Source of the DNA: an uncultured Chloroflexota bacterium
GTDB lineage: Bacteria; Chloroflexota; Dehalococcoidia; Dehalococcoidales; RBG-16-60-22
Direction: 5' to 3'
DNA length: 8,517 nucleotides
Assembly (NCBI GenBank): GCA_903915565.1
Contig: CAIWTG010000155.1
Span: forward strand, 1-8,517
Shown: piece by piece, positions 1-5,977 of the stretch
Numbering within the stretch: the first letter of the stretch is position 1
Layout of the letters: every line of letters begins with the position of its first letter
Program-made: the position numbers and the translations under genes
The notes under the pieces: model-generated
Seen by the model: only the letters and a program-made list of their open reading frames with translations
Told to the model about the DNA's origin: nothing
The model's database searches: none

Positions 1-911
1 GTAATGCGTTTAAAGCCTACATCGCGGAGGCGTTTGACTTCCGCGTAGAAACCGTCTTCATCAATAAAACCGAGGCGGCTGTGTCGCTCGAACTCTTTCA
101 GCGAGCCGTCTTTGAAAGCTGCCTGACTCAATGGGCTTGAGGGGTCGGGGGTGACGATATAGCCGCGTTTCTGCAGCTCAAGGGCGCGCTCCAGGCTTCC
201 AACTTTAATTTCGCCGCCGATGCACTTGGCGCCCTGCCCCCACTTTAGTTCGATGGTATCCAGACCGTGCTTTTTGCTGACGTATTCAGCTACGCCCAGC
301 CGGGTATCTTCGACGTTCATCTGCACCAGAATCTCGCCGTAATCCTTTTTATACTGTTTGTAAGTTTCGATACGGCGGTCCATGTCCGGCGCGGATGTAA
401 TCTTGCCGTTTTTATCTAACTCCAGCTTCGGGTCGATGCCGCAAACGTTTTCACCGCAAACCAGGGTGACGCCGCTTAAAGCCGCACCGACGGCGAAGTG
501 CTCCCAGTTTTTACGGGCTATTTCCGTTGAGCCGAGCGCTCCGGTAAAAATGGGCATTCTCATTTTGACTTTTTTATCCCAACCGTATGACGTCTCGGTA
601 TTGACTGAGGGGAAGGTGGCGGTATCGGAGTCGCCTTTAACGCCTTTGGGCAGCCCGTTGGCGCCGAGGGCATACCCCTGAATGTTAAGGTGGGAGTAGT
701 CGATTGGGTAGTCTTTGTCGCCTCCGGCGGTCACTTCGCCGAAAGGCCCGGGGTAAATCAGTTCGCGGCTGCGGAAGGTGGCTTTAAACACCTCGCAATT
801 GCCGGTGCAGCCGTCGATACAGCGGGAGCAAATCCCGCTCGATGGCGCAACATTTCGGGAACGGTTGACGGTCCTGGTGGCATCATTGCCATTAGGTCTT
901 TGCAGGTTCAT
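1..911 (-). CDS. FMN-binding glutamate synthase family protein (GltB domain-2-like), 3' end outside window
   Basis: The reverse strand encodes 303 residues from an ATG at 911 and continues past the left edge, so the C-terminus is missing. Residues 28-39 hold a C-x2-C-x3-C-x3-C cluster (C28, C31, C35, C39), probably metal or Fe-S binding. They are followed by YPGPFGEVTAGG and, near residues 221-228, KWGQGAK, which matches the LGQGAKPGEGG region of the glutamate synthase FMN/TIM-barrel domain. The family (COG0069-like) lacks the glutamine amidotransferase domain of classical GltB, and many members have no proven substrate, so glutamate formation is inference. An AAAGGAAAG ribosome-binding site lies just upstream, and no other in-frame start follows the upstream TAA. 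The gene lies 132 bp after an NrpR-type nitrogen regulator in the same direction, which supports a role in nitrogen assimilation. I saw no convincing promoter of its own. Confidence 0.85.
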   Translation of the reverse strand, partial: MNLQRPNGNDATRTVNRSRNVAPSSGICSRCIDGCTGNCEVFKATFRSRELIYPGPFGEVTAGGDKDYPIDYSHLNIQGYALGANGLPKGVKGDSDTATFPSVNTETSYGWDKKVKMRMPIFTGALGSTEIARKNWEHFAVGAALSGVTLVCGENVCGIDPKLELDKNGKITSAPDMDRRIETYKQYKKDYGEILVQMNVEDTRLGVAEYVSKKHGLDTIELKWGQGAKCIGGEIKVGSLERALELQKRGYIVTPDPSSPLSQAAFKDGSLKEFERHSRLGFIDEDGFYAEVKRLRDVGFKRI

Positions 912-979
912 TTTTCTTTCCTTTCGTATTTTATTTTCAGGCGGTCCGTTTTTGGCGGTGCGGACAGTCTGGCTGTCAT
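908..979 (-). other. Possible 23-codon leader ORF overlapping the glutamate-synthase-like start (ATGA)
   Basis: In the gap between the regulator and the glutamate-synthase-like gene, an ATG at 979 opens a 23-residue, lysine/arginine-rich ORF (MTARLSAPPK...). Its TGA overlaps the next gene's ATG as ATGA, the arrangement typical of translational coupling. It has no good ribosome-binding site at the right distance: an AAAGGAGGG on this strand lies about 25 bases before the ATG, which is too far. The overlap could be chance, and I recognise no peptide family. Confidence 0.2.
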
Positions 980-1043
980 TTTATTTTTGCGATACTAACC
1001 CTTTCCCTCCTTTACCATCTTTATAGTGTGTGAACTTATCGCT

Positions 1044-2042
1044 TTAGCTAATGTCGTCAATGGCGGTTAACTTTTCATATGCCATGAGTGTGCTCATGGC
1101 ATAATTCTCACTCTCAATGCCGGCTTCGTAAGCGGCCGCGACCGGGTTTAGCCCTCCGATAAGTATCGCTCCAACCCGGTTCACCTCAATCGCCACCTCG
1201 CCGACGGGTTCGCTGATGGTACCCAGCAGCAATAGCCCGTTGATTCCAGCTTCCTTGAGTCTGGCGACAACGTCCTGGGCGGTGGAGCGGCAGACCGCGG
1301 GAATTTCACGGAAGTTTGCCAGGATGTCGCCGTTACCGCTTTTAGCTGCTTGAGTTACCGACGTCATATTCGCCCGGATGAAGATTTCCGACGGGTCCAG
1401 TGAGCTGCCGGCGTAGTTTATCAGTTCCGTGAAGCGTAAAGGCTGCCGATTGCGCATCTGTAGTATGCCCCCGAAACGGGAGTCCACCGGCACTCCGGCT
1501 TTAAGCAGCGCGCCGTTCACCACAATACTGCAGACCGTCGCCAGTGCCACTTTGCCTTCCGGCACGATGATATCGCCGACGGTTTCTCCCTGGTGGGCGA
1601 TAGATACCAGGCTGCTGACGCACAGCCCCGCCTGGAAGATGCCTTTCATTATTTTCAGGGCGGCGGGGAAACTTTTTTCAGTAAATACCGAGACATTCAC
1701 CGGAACCAGGCCGGTGTGTGTTTTGAAATCAAAATTCATGCGGAAAGCCAGGTCTTCAATCCTGGCGAAAGCAAACCCCACTTTATCGCTGACGAGGGCT
1801 TTTTTAAGTTCGGTCTGGCCGAGTTCGGTGATTATTCTGCCATCGCGCCTCCCCACCAGCTCGGTCAAGCCTTTTTCATCGGTCAACTTAAGGTGATATC
1901 TTACCGCTCTTTCGGTAAGTTCAATTCCCACGTCTTTGAGATATCGGGCGATAACCCGCGCTCCTTGGGCTTGCTGCGAGGAAGCCAATATCTTCAGGAT
2001 GGCTAATACTTTGCGCTCAATAGCGGGCGATTCATTACTCAT
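1044..2042 (-). CDS. nrpR: NrpR-type transcriptional repressor (winged helix plus one NrpR/DUF128 domain)
   Basis: This 332-residue protein has an N-terminal winged helix at about residues 7-75 (LAILKILASSQQ..., TERAVRYHLKLTDEKGL). One NrpR effector domain fills about residues 95-328, with family signatures VPVDSRFGG, YAGSSLDPSEIF, ILANFREIP and GGLNPVAAAYEAGI. In methanogenic archaea NrpR represses nitrogen-assimilation genes and is released from DNA by 2-oxoglutarate. Methanococcus NrpR carries two effector domains, whereas this single-domain form resembles Methanosarcina NrpRI. Bacterial members are known but little studied. The ATG at 2042 has no clear Shine-Dalgarno site. A promoter at 2077-2104 and a palindromic site at 2053-2066 precede it, suggesting autoregulation. 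The downstream neighbour in the same direction is a glutamate-synthase-family gene, which fits nitrogen control. Ligand and targets are inferred. Confidence 0.87.
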   Translation of the reverse strand: MSNESPAIERKVLAILKILASSQQAQGARVIARYLKDVGIELTERAVRYHLKLTDEKGLTELVGRRDGRIITELGQTELKKALVSDKVGFAFARIEDLAFRMNFDFKTHTGLVPVNVSVFTEKSFPAALKIMKGIFQAGLCVSSLVSIAHQGETVGDIIVPEGKVALATVCSIVVNGALLKAGVPVDSRFGGILQMRNRQPLRFTELINYAGSSLDPSEIFIRANMTSVTQAAKSGNGDILANFREIPAVCRSTAQDVVARLKEAGINGLLLLGTISEPVGEVAIEVNRVGAILIGGLNPVAAAYEAGIESENYAMSTLMAYEKLTAIDDIS

Positions 2043-2052
2043 AATAAAATAA

Positions 2053-2066
2053 GGAAATATCTTACC
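2053..2066 (-). promoter_or_regulatory. Candidate NrpR operator (GGTA-N6-TTCC)
   Basis: The plus strand reads GGAAATATCTTACC (minus strand GGTAAGATATTTCC), an imperfect dyad. It matches the GGAA-N6-TTCC operator described for Methanococcus maripaludis NrpR at seven of eight conserved bases. It lies about +5 to +18 from the predicted nrpR transcription start, where a bound repressor would block RNA polymerase. The operator consensus is recalled from the literature and binding here is inference. Confidence 0.45.
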
Positions 2067-2076
2067 GTTTCTTTAA

Positions 2077-2104
2077 TTTATAGCACCCGGTCTGGTGTTG
2101 TCAA
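2077..2104 (-). promoter_or_regulatory. Sigma-70-type promoter of nrpR
   Basis: On the minus strand a perfect TTGACA (2099-2104) is followed, after 16 bp, by TATAAA (2077-2082). Transcription would start near 2070, giving a leader of about 28 nt to the ATG at 2042. The candidate NrpR operator lies within that leader. Confidence 0.7.
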
Positions 2105-2138
2105 TAGCGGAAAATTTAAGCCCCGGCAACAACGTAAA

Positions 2139-2167
2139 TTGACATATTTTGCAAAAACAGCTACACT
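2139..2167 (+). promoter_or_regulatory. Sigma-70-type promoter of the CoA transferase operon
   Basis: A perfect TTGACA (2139-2144), a 17-bp spacer and TACACT (2162-2167) precede the ctfA ribosome-binding site, giving a start near 2174 and a short leader. The spacer contains a perfect 10-bp palindrome, TTTTGCAAAA (2147-2156), which could bind a regulator. The promoter diverges from that of nrpR, with 34 bp between the two -35 boxes. Confidence 0.65.
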
Positions 2168-2196
2168 CCATTCGTATTACCTTTTTTGGAGTTAAT

Positions 2197-2910
2197 TTGG
2201 CCGTAAACAAGATTTTCCGCAGTTTTGATGAAGCCGTCGCCGATGTTTTTAACGGCGCCACTATTATGCTCGGCGGCTTCGGGTCTTTCGGCGGCCTGCC
2301 CATCAATTTGATAGCGGCTCTGGCTAAACAAGGGGCCAAAAACCTCACTATTATCGCCAACATGGGTGGGGTTGGCTTGGAGTTAAGCAGCCGCATTAAA
2401 CCGGGAGGCTATCAGGACCACGGTATCCTCTTTGAAAACGGTCAGGTAAAAAAGTTCATCGGGTCGGTTCCGGCGCTGGGCGGAATGCCCCCCACCTCCC
2501 CGATTGAAAAATTATTCAACGAGGGTAAGGTTGAAATTGAAACCGTGCCGCAAGGCACCATGGCCGAGCGCATCCGGTGTGGGGCAGGTGGCCTGGGCGG
2601 TTTTTACACCAGGGTCGGTGTTGGCACTGTCGTCGCCAAAGGCAAAGAAACCAAAGTCATTAACGGCAAAGAGTATCTCCTCGAGCTGCCTCTGTTTGCC
2701 GATTTCGCTCTTATTAAAGCGCATAAAGCCGATGCCCTGGGGAATTTAGTCTATCGCAAAACTGCCCGGTGTTTTAATCCCATCATGGCTATGGCCGCCA
2801 AAGTAACCATTGCCGAAGTGGACCAGGTGGTGCCGGTAGGTCAGCTAGACCCGGAGGTCATCGTCACACCCCATGTCTATGTCCACCGCATTATCGAGGT
2901 GCCGCGATGA
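2197..2910 (+). CDS. CoA transferase subunit A (3-oxoacid/acetate CoA-transferase type)
   Basis: The protein is 237 residues from a TTG start, the usual size for the alpha subunit of two-subunit family I CoA transferases (AtoD, CtfA, ScoA). These enzymes move CoA between an acyl-CoA and a free acid such as acetate, acetoacetate or succinate in the cytoplasm. Family features include VNKIFRSFDEAVADVFNGAT near the N-terminus, GGFGSFGGLP (residues 26-35), and the later stretches GGLGGFYTRVGVGT, RKTARCFNPIMAMAAKVTIA and PGGYQDHGI. TTG at 2197 is preferred because GGAG (2188-2191) lies 5 bp before it and homologues begin near here. The upstream in-frame ATG at 2149 lies inside the promoter. The stop overlaps the subunit B start as ATGA, so the two are translationally coupled. 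The acyl substrate cannot be told from sequence. Confidence 0.92.
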   Translation: MAVNKIFRSFDEAVADVFNGATIMLGGFGSFGGLPINLIAALAKQGAKNLTIIANMGGVGLELSSRIKPGGYQDHGILFENGQVKKFIGSVPALGGMPPTSPIEKLFNEGKVEIETVPQGTMAERIRCGAGGLGGFYTRVGVGTVVAKGKETKVINGKEYLLELPLFADFALIKAHKADALGNLVYRKTARCFNPIMAMAAKVTIAEVDQVVPVGQLDPEVIVTPHVYVHRIIEVPR

Positions 2911-3569
2911 AAGACCGTCTTGACGAACAGACCATAGCCCTGCGCGCCGCCCGCGAGTTCACCGATGGTTCGGTGGTGAACCTCGGCTACGGTATGCCGG
3001 GACTCTGCGCCAACTTCATCCCGGAGAGCAGGACTATTTTCTTCCAGAGCGAGAACGGCATGCTGGGCTACGGTAATTTAGCCTCCGACGCTGAAAAAGA
3101 TTATGAAATGATTAACGCCTCCGACCAGCCGGTTACCCCGCTGCCGGGCATGTGCTTTTTCGATAGCGGTATATCCTTTGACATGATACGCGGCGGGCAT
3201 ATTGACGTCGTAGTTCTGGGGGCGTATCAGGTATCGGAGAAAGGCGACCTGGCCAACTGGGGACGCCCCGGAAGGCCGGCGACGGGGATGGGGGGCGGTA
3301 TGGACCTGGCGGCCGGGGCTAAAAAAGTTATCGTGATGATGCTGCACACGACTAAAGAGGGCGAGCCGCGCATCGTAAAGAACTGCACCTACCCCCTAAC
3401 GGCTAGACAGTGCGTCAGTCTGATTATCACCGACCTCGCTGTCATCGAGGTTACCGCTAAAAGCTTGATTCTCAAAGAAATCGCTCCCGGCTGGACTGTT
3501 CCCGAAGTCCAGGGCCTCACCGAGGCTAAACTCATTCCAGCCACGGACCTTAAAGAAATAGAACTATAA
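2907..3569 (+). CDS. CoA transferase subunit B (3-oxoacid/acetate CoA-transferase type)
   Basis: This 220-residue beta subunit partners the preceding gene. The SENG motif sits at residues 48-51, and E49 is the expected catalytic glutamate that forms the enzyme-CoA thioester in family I CoA transferases. Other family signatures are NLGYGMPGL (25-33), FDSGISFDMIRGGHIDVVVLGA and the glycine-rich GMGGGMDLAAGAKKVIVMM, followed by a C-terminal IAPGWTVPEVQGLTEAKL. The length is normal and no key residue is missing. The ATG overlaps the subunit A stop by 4 bases, a strong operon indication. No hairpin terminator follows the TAA, and the next gene has its own promoter from 3583. The pair may serve acetate or fatty-acid metabolism, which is inference from family membership. 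Confidence 0.93.
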   Translation: MKDRLDEQTIALRAAREFTDGSVVNLGYGMPGLCANFIPESRTIFFQSENGMLGYGNLASDAEKDYEMINASDQPVTPLPGMCFFDSGISFDMIRGGHIDVVVLGAYQVSEKGDLANWGRPGRPATGMGGGMDLAAGAKKVIVMMLHTTKEGEPRIVKNCTYPLTARQCVSLIITDLAVIEVTAKSLILKEIAPGWTVPEVQGLTEAKLIPATDLKEIEL

Positions 3570-3582
3570 TAATCGTCCGACA

Positions 3583-3610
3583 TTGACAAATAATTTAAAG
3601 TCACTAAAAT
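3583..3610 (+). promoter_or_regulatory. Sigma-70-type promoter of the nitroreductase gene
   Basis: TTGACA (3583-3588), a 16-bp AT-rich spacer and TAAAAT (3605-3610) give a start near 3617 and a leader of about 31 nt. A strong AAGGAGG (3634-3640) lies 7 bp before the ATG. This separates the nitroreductase from the CoA transferase operon, although read-through is possible because no terminator is visible between them. Confidence 0.65.
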
Positions 3611-3647
3611 GAAAAAAGAGAATCAGGTGGTTTAAGGAGGCATTCCT

Positions 3648-4271
3648 ATGGAACTTACCCAGGCTATCCAGAAAAGATGCAGTATCAGAAGATTCAAAGA
3701 CAAACCCGTAGAGAAAGAAAAGATTATCAAGATATTAGAGGCTGGACAGCGTGCACCTTCGTGGGGCAATACCCAGCCGTGGCGTTTTATCGTCATTACC
3801 GATAAAGCTAAAATGGCCGAAGTAGCCCAGGCTGCCGGCGGACAGCCACAGGCGGCCGGTGCCCCGGTATTAATCGTCTGCTGTGCCACCACTGACGACT
3901 TCACTAAAAAAGGCCATGGTGACGCCCTGGAGAGCTTAATCCCGGTAGGGGCCATGACCAAAGAACTTAAAGACATCGTGCTGCAGAACGACGTCTTCGC
4001 ACCTTACCTCCGTGGTGATGCGTATATGACGATTAAAGCCGGCGAACAGCTGATGATAGCCGTTGCCTACATGACTCTGGAAGTAGTCAATCAGGGGCTG
4101 GGAGCGGTTTGGGTAGGGGCGATAACGCCTAAAGAAATTCATAAAGCCCTGAACCTGCCGGATAATGTTTTCGTGCATTCGCTGCTGCCCGTCGGTTATC
4201 CCGACGAAGACCCCAAACCCCGGCCTAGAAAAGACCTTAACAAGATAGTGTTCTGGGAAAAATACGGCTAA
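3648..4271 (+). CDS. Nitroreductase family FMN oxidoreductase
   Basis: The protein is 207 residues, the usual size for the nitroreductase fold, which normally works as an FMN-binding homodimer using NAD(P)H. The N-terminal RCSIRRF (residues 10-16) supplies FMN phosphate contacts. APSWGNTQPWRF (36-47) is the classic second FMN-binding segment, and GLGAVWVG near residues 149-157 is the third. The C-terminal RKDLNKIVFWEKYG is typical of anaerobe homologues. Family members reduce nitroaromatics, quinones, flavins or enoates, and some dehalogenate, so the real substrate is unknown. An ideal AAGGAGG site and its own promoter support the ATG at 3648. It lies between the CoA transferase and FmdE genes, and nothing in the context points to a specific pathway. 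Confidence 0.92.
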   Translation: MELTQAIQKRCSIRRFKDKPVEKEKIIKILEAGQRAPSWGNTQPWRFIVITDKAKMAEVAQAAGGQPQAAGAPVLIVCCATTDDFTKKGHGDALESLIPVGAMTKELKDIVLQNDVFAPYLRGDAYMTIKAGEQLMIAVAYMTLEVVNQGLGAVWVGAITPKEIHKALNLPDNVFVHSLLPVGYPDEDPKPRPRKDLNKIVFWEKYG

Positions 4272-4309
4272 AAATCTATTTCGCTCTGACATAGGGTAAG
4301 GACTTTTAT

Positions 4310-4327
4310 CCAGGAATTTATTTCTGG
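4310..4327 (+). promoter_or_regulatory. Imperfect inverted repeat upstream of fmdE-like gene
   Basis: CCAGGAATTTATTTCTGG forms a 7-bp stem, including one G-U pair, around a TTTA loop. It lies 50 bp before the FmdE start and has no T-tract, so it is not an intrinsic terminator. It may be an operator or an mRNA hairpin. No convincing -35/-10 pair was found between it and the ATG at 4379. Confidence 0.25.
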
Positions 4328-4378
4328 AATTAGATTCTGCAGCTTTGACTGTCGTTCCTTATTTATACAGGAGGCGAT

Positions 4379-4930
4379 ATGAGCGACTTCGATGTATTTC
4401 TCAAAAAGGCAGGCGATTTTCACGGGCATATCTGCGCCGGCATCGCCCTGGGTACGAGGATTTCACTGGCAGCACTGAATTATCTGGGACTTAAACCCGG
4501 CGTGAGGAACAAAAATCTTATCGTCTATGCCGAGATTGACCGCTGCATGACCGACGCCGTTCAGGTAATCACCGGCTGCACGCTTGGGCATCGGTCGTTA
4601 AAATACGTGGACTATGGCAAGTTCGCCGCTACATTCGTCAATCTGGAGACGGGTAAGGCGGTGCGAGGCACGGTCAAAGAGTATTTCTCTAATGAAGACA
4701 CCATCGAAAAAACTCTGGAAAAACTAGCTCGTATCCCGGATAGCGAACTGGTGACTTTGGAAGAAGTGACTGTAAAAATCCCGGAAACCGACCTGCCGGG
4801 GACGCCCTTGCGTAAAGCAGTTTGCGCCGTCTGTGGCGAAAGGATTATGGACGGACGAGAAGTCCATGATAAGGGTAAAATTCTCTGCCGCGGCTGCGCT
4901 AACGGTAAATATTACCGTGAGAAAAAGTAA
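4379..4930 (+). CDS. FmdE family protein with C-terminal four-cysteine zinc knuckle
   Basis: The protein is 183 residues. Residues 11-75 carry the FmdE signatures: FHGHICAG (14-21) and CMTDAVQVITGCTLGHRSL (56-74), with conserved His15, His17, Cys19, Cys56 and Cys67 likely forming a metal site. A middle helical segment leads to C149-x2-C152 and C170-x2-C173, a treble-clef or zinc-ribbon-like knuckle. FmdE was named because it co-purified with molybdenum formylmethanofuran dehydrogenase in a methanogen. Bacterial members, including those with the extra knuckle, have no proven function. No formylmethanofuran dehydrogenase or molybdenum-cofactor gene is in the window, so a link to that enzyme is not supported here. 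AGGAGG (4369-4374), 4 bp before the ATG, supports the start. The nitroreductase lies 107 bp upstream. Confidence 0.88.
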   Translation: MSDFDVFLKKAGDFHGHICAGIALGTRISLAALNYLGLKPGVRNKNLIVYAEIDRCMTDAVQVITGCTLGHRSLKYVDYGKFAATFVNLETGKAVRGTVKEYFSNEDTIEKTLEKLARIPDSELVTLEEVTVKIPETDLPGTPLRKAVCAVCGERIMDGREVHDKGKILCRGCANGKYYREKK

Positions 4931-4931
4931 G

Positions 4932-5048
4932 TTGGATTTTTATAATACAGATTGGAATGCCATGTGGCAAAACGAATCGGGGCGTTCTCATTTTAACGAT
5001 ACCGTCTCCTCGAAGGAGCTTTGGAATAAGCGGGCGGGTAACAAGTAG
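4932..5048 (+). pseudogene. Possible N-terminal remnant of a SAM-dependent methyltransferase
   Basis: Directly after fmdE, a short frame from TTG 4932 (or ATG 4962) reads FYNTDWNAMWQNESGRS and ELWNKRAGNK, then stops at 5046. A W-N-x-M-W start followed by a LWNKRA segment resembles the N-terminus of class I methyltransferases common in anaerobes, but the glycine-rich SAM-binding motif never appears in any frame downstream. A perfect TATAAT sits at 4941-4946 with only a poor -35. It is either a decayed gene start or a coincidence. Confidence 0.3.
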
Positions 5049-5081
5049 CCGTAAAGAAAATAACCAAAACTGAACGAGTAG

Positions 5082-5099
5082 GTTGGGTTGATGCCCAAC
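5082..5099. repeat. REP-like hairpin (GTTGGG stem)
   Basis: GTTGGG, a six-base loop TTGATG and CCCAAC form a perfect 6-bp stem. With the preceding GTAG it recalls the GTAGGTTGGGTTGA-type dispersed repeats seen in many bacterial genomes. There is no T-tract on either strand, so it is not a terminator. Only one copy was seen in this window. Confidence 0.3.
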
Positions 5100-5177
5100 G
5101 AATTGATGCCATAAGAAAAATATGTAAAGAGCTTTAACGGGAACTGATGTTTGCCTGATTGGTAAGTTTACTGATTT

Positions 5178-5253
5178 TGGTGGACCCGGGGGGATTCGAA
5201 CCCCCTACCTTTTGACTGCCAGTCAAACGTTCTCCCAAGTGAACTACGGGCCC
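5178..5253 (-). tRNA. tRNA-Ala (anticodon GGC)
   Basis: The reverse strand folds into a complete 76-nt cloverleaf. The acceptor stem is GGGCCCG/CGGGTCC, the D stem GTTC/GAAC, the anticodon stem TTTGA/TCAAA with loop CTGGCAG, and the T stem GGGGG/CCCCC around TTCGAAT. The anticodon GGC reads GCC and GCU alanine codons. The acceptor stem carries the G3-U70 pair that identifies alanine tRNAs, which confirms the assignment. The discriminator base is A and the CCA end is encoded (5178-5180). Confidence 0.96.
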
Positions 5254-5266
5254 GTGAACTCTCTCT

Positions 5267-5296
5267 AATTTATCATAAATACGGCGTTACCCGCAA
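5267..5296 (-). promoter_or_regulatory. Weak candidate promoter for tRNA-Ala
   Basis: On the minus strand TTGCGG (5291-5296), an 18-bp spacer and TAAATT (5267-5272) lie 14 bp before the mature tRNA 5' end. Both boxes deviate from consensus, so this rests mainly on position. The rest of 5254-5384 shows only a short CAAG/CTTG hairpin before a T-run. Confidence 0.3.
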
Positions 5297-5384
5297 GATT
5301 GCTTGTTTTTTATCAAGTTGAACGCTGGAAGTAAATAGGTTAGAATTTTAAAGAATTACACAGTTCACACCAAGTAAAGATATA

Positions 5385-5975
5385 ATGCGTAAATTACTAT
5401 CCGTGTTTCTTTCTGCAATTTTGTTAATTTCAACATGTCTGTTATCAGTATCATGTAGAAGTGAGGTAAAAATCATGAAATGGAACGCTCCCCCGTCCAT
5501 GACTATCGACGTTAACAAGAAATACACGGCAACTATCGTGATGGAGAGCGGCAACTTAACCCTGGAGCTTTTTGCTAAAGACGTGCCGGTCACCGTAAAT
5601 AGCTTTGTTTTTCTCGCCAGGCAGGGATATTATGACGGCTGCACCTTCCACCGCGTTATTCCCGGATTTATGGCTCAAGGCGGCGACCCCACTGGCACCG
5701 GTTCTGGCGGACCCGGTTATACCATACCCAACGAAATCACGTCACATCGCCACATCGCCGGTGCCCTATCGATGGCTAATGCCGGTCCTAATACCAACGG
5801 CTCGCAGTTTTTTATCTGTTATGCCGACCAGCCCGGCCTGGATGGCGACTATAGCGTCTTTGGGCAGTTGATTGATGGTTGGGATACTTTCCTGAAAATT
5901 ACCGCGCGCGACCCAAGTCGTGGTCCCAAATTTCAAGGCGATAAAATTATAAAGATAACTATTACCGAAGAATAG
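5385..5975 (+). CDS. Cyclophilin-type peptidyl-prolyl cis-trans isomerase, probable lipoprotein
   Basis: Residues 47-194 form a complete cyclophilin domain that speeds cis-trans isomerisation of proline bonds. FHRVIPGFMAQGGDP (88-102) supplies Arg90, Phe95 and Gln98, matching R55, F60 and Q63 of human CypA. ALSMANAGPNTNGSQFF (127-143) supplies Met130, Gln141 and Phe143. GLDGDYSVFG replaces the CypA tryptophan/histidine pair, as in many bacterial forms. Residues 1-24 look like a lipoprotein signal: RK, a long hydrophobic run, then LLSVSC with Cys24 as the likely lipidated residue, although the -3 position is not ideal. That places the enzyme on the outer face of the membrane. The upstream ribosome-binding site is weak. 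A good GAGGT precedes an internal ATG at 5475 (residue 31), which would yield a cytoplasmic form. The stop lies 2 bp from the stop of the convergent neighbour. Confidence 0.9.
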   Translation: MRKLLSVFLSAILLISTCLLSVSCRSEVKIMKWNAPPSMTIDVNKKYTATIVMESGNLTLELFAKDVPVTVNSFVFLARQGYYDGCTFHRVIPGFMAQGGDPTGTGSGGPGYTIPNEITSHRHIAGALSMANAGPNTNGSQFFICYADQPGLDGDYSVFGQLIDGWDTFLKITARDPSRGPKFQGDKIIKITITEE

Positions 5976-5977
5976 CT

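Noticed and set aside
1020..1025. TATAAA on the minus strand as a separate promoter for the glutamate-synthase-like gene
   Set aside because: No acceptable -35 box was found at 15-18 bp spacing.
382..1026. Plus-strand open frames across the glutamate-synthase-like gene and its leader
   Set aside because: They are shadows of the minus-strand coding region, with low-complexity translations and no recognisable domain.
1429..1896. Plus-strand 155-residue open frame inside nrpR
   Set aside because: It is antisense to a well-supported conserved gene and has no family signature or ribosome-binding site.
2149..2196. Longer ATG-initiated start for CoA transferase subunit A
   Set aside because: The extra codons overlap the promoter -10 region and the ribosome-binding site, and family members start near TTG 2197.
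3609..3635. Eight-codon mini-ORF before the nitroreductase gene
   Set aside because: Its ATG lies within the predicted -10 box, so it would not be transcribed.
5042..5143. Short open frame reading ...TERVGWVDAQRIDAIRKICKEL
   Set aside because: It begins right after a stop, has no start or ribosome-binding site, and runs through the GTTGGG/CCCAAC hairpin; I recognise no family.
5292..5310. CAAG/CTTG hairpin followed by six T residues as a plus-strand terminator
   Set aside because: The stem is only four to five pairs and no intact plus-strand gene ends just upstream.
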